Shown here: piece after piece, positions 62,823 to 64,000 of the stretch
Layout: every line of letters starts with the position of its first letter
Position numbering within the stretch: the first letter of the stretch is position 1
Source: Antedon mediterranea
Taxonomy: Eukaryota > Echinodermata > Crinoidea > Comatulida > Antedonidae
Direction: 5' to 3'
Length of the DNA: 64,000 bases
NCBI RefSeq assembly: GCF_964355755.1
Contig: NC_092677.1
Span: 8,683,001-8,747,000 of the forward strand
Position numbers and translations under genes: made by a program
The notes under the pieces: model-generated
The model's database searches: none
What the model was told of the DNA's origin: nothing
Seen by the model: only the letters and a program-made list of their open reading frames with translations

Positions 62823-64000
62823 TTAAATAAATTAAATAGGCCTACAGTAACCAGCAAACGTTGTTTTTTTTTTATTTGTTCAAAAATGTAATGTATATGC
62901 ATTCACTAACACAGTCTGAACAGGGCTTTAATTATTTTCAGATGGTAATGGATTTCGACAACATGTCAATTATTTATCTGTGTCAGGAGTTGCCCTTTAA
63001 TATTATTTGAGCTTCTCAAAACAAAACGGTTGTTTTTCAGACGATTCTTTCACAGTGTAAAATTGAAATACGAACGTCTATTCAATCGAATCATTTCATG
63101 CGTATAACTAAATTACTGTTTTGAAGTGTGTTGAGTAAATATACTTAAGTCAGACGACAAAGCACTTTAGGAAAATAAAAATCGATGTTTCAGCCGAGTC
63201 CAGGTGATGCACTGACAGGCATGCGACGTAATATTATTATGTATTATCTTTATTAATGCTCAATAAGTGCGACTCGACACCGTTTAGAAATTGGATTTTC
63301 CTTAATATGATACTTATAAACCGACCCAGACAGAGTTAATTAAACATTGAATGACCTCCTAAATTAAATTATTGTCTACTATAATTTTATAATATACCAT
63401 TTTAATGTCACAGTTATTTATTAACCAAAATTGGATCGACAAATATAAATGTATATATACTGTAATATTTGAAGGCAAAACATTGACTGTCAGGAAATGA
63501 CCGTTTATTCTGCTTTTATTTAATAACTCAAATAATAAATTCTTTATCCAAACTGAAAAACGGATTTTTTTCATTTTCATTTGTTATGTTTTTGTGGAAA
63601 AATACCCCTTCAATTTCTACATTAAAAAAAAATGTTAAACAATGCTTATTTTTATACAAATTTTAATATTGAATAAATGTAAATATCTTTGTAATTCAGC
63701 TAAGGCTGCGATAATGATATTGAAATAAATGAAATGAAAATATTAAAATTAAAATCCCCACCCTTACTGTCAAAACTGTCCAATTGTGTACCCTTTTAAT
63801 TTTGAAAATCAACTTTTATATATATATTATTCATATTTATTAGGTTATTTTATTATTGTTATGTTTGCATTTATGTGTTGCTGTACTGCTACACTGATAG
63901 TGCTATCAAATTCTGTCAAGAAATAAATATGTTTAAAAAATGAATATATGATTAACGCATGTATCCGCTTACTTTCTAATACATGTCATTATTTTCTAAA
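62823..64000. other. Intergenic, nothing recognised
   Basis: AT-rich, with no exon or repeat that I can support. Confidence 0.5.

Noticed and set aside
1-64000. CRISPR arrays, operons, ribosome binding sites, prokaryotic features
   Set aside because: The window is spliced eukaryotic DNA; the tandem arrays present are microsatellites or minisatellites without spacers.

Overview
The window is AT-rich animal nuclear DNA. It holds two spliced genes, one gene whose coding region lies in a single exon, and a dense layer of retroposons and short palindromic elements. The DSCAM has the 10-Ig/6-FN3 layout, CDCA7 is present, CR1/L2-like LINEs are common and the octamer TAGGCCTA recurs throughout. Together these suggest a marine invertebrate deuterostome, most likely an echinoderm (possibly a crinoid). 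The organism call is inference from sequence style, not a database match.

Layout. 1-8.6 kb: intergenic, with a (CCTAG)n microsatellite, two short-element families and a decayed LINE. 8.73-9.75 kb (+): a 341-aa rhodopsin-class GPCR with its coding region in one exon. 9.8-12 kb: foldback elements, including a 125-bp palindrome flanked by TA. 11.9-21.6 kb (+): CDCA7, with an E2F/CCAAT-type promoter, one probable non-coding 5' exon and eight coding exons encoding about 288 aa. A tRNA-like gene lies in its first intron and a 5'-truncated LINE with an open reverse transcriptase in intron 3. 21.6-25.8 kb: 3' UTR and intergenic repeats. 25.77-60.08 kb (-): a complete DSCAM gene that I reassembled exon by exon. 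It has 34 coding exons with consistent phases, encodes about 2,074 aa, and sits tail to tail with CDCA7. 60.1-64 kb: DSCAM upstream region, with repeats only.

DSCAM reads signal peptide, Ig1-9, FN1-4, Ig10, FN5-6, one membrane helix and a tail of about 460 aa carrying an SH3-type proline motif and a C-terminal PDZ-type ligand. Each exon is present once, with no arthropod-style tandem exon arrays. Its introns hold a full-length LINE with two intact ORFs (antisense to the gene), two 5'-truncated LINEs with recognisable target-site duplications, a 48-bp minisatellite open on both strands, and many palindromic elements.

The genes do not form an operon or pathway. CDCA7 is a chromatin and DNA-methylation factor of cycling cells, DSCAM is a neuronal adhesion receptor, and the GPCR is an orphan peptide-type receptor. 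I found no clearly undescribed multi-gene system. The most unusual material is the short-element families, the TAGGCCTA enrichment, the odd-anticodon tRNA-like locus and the DSCAM splice sites that depend on a microsatellite or a micro-exon.
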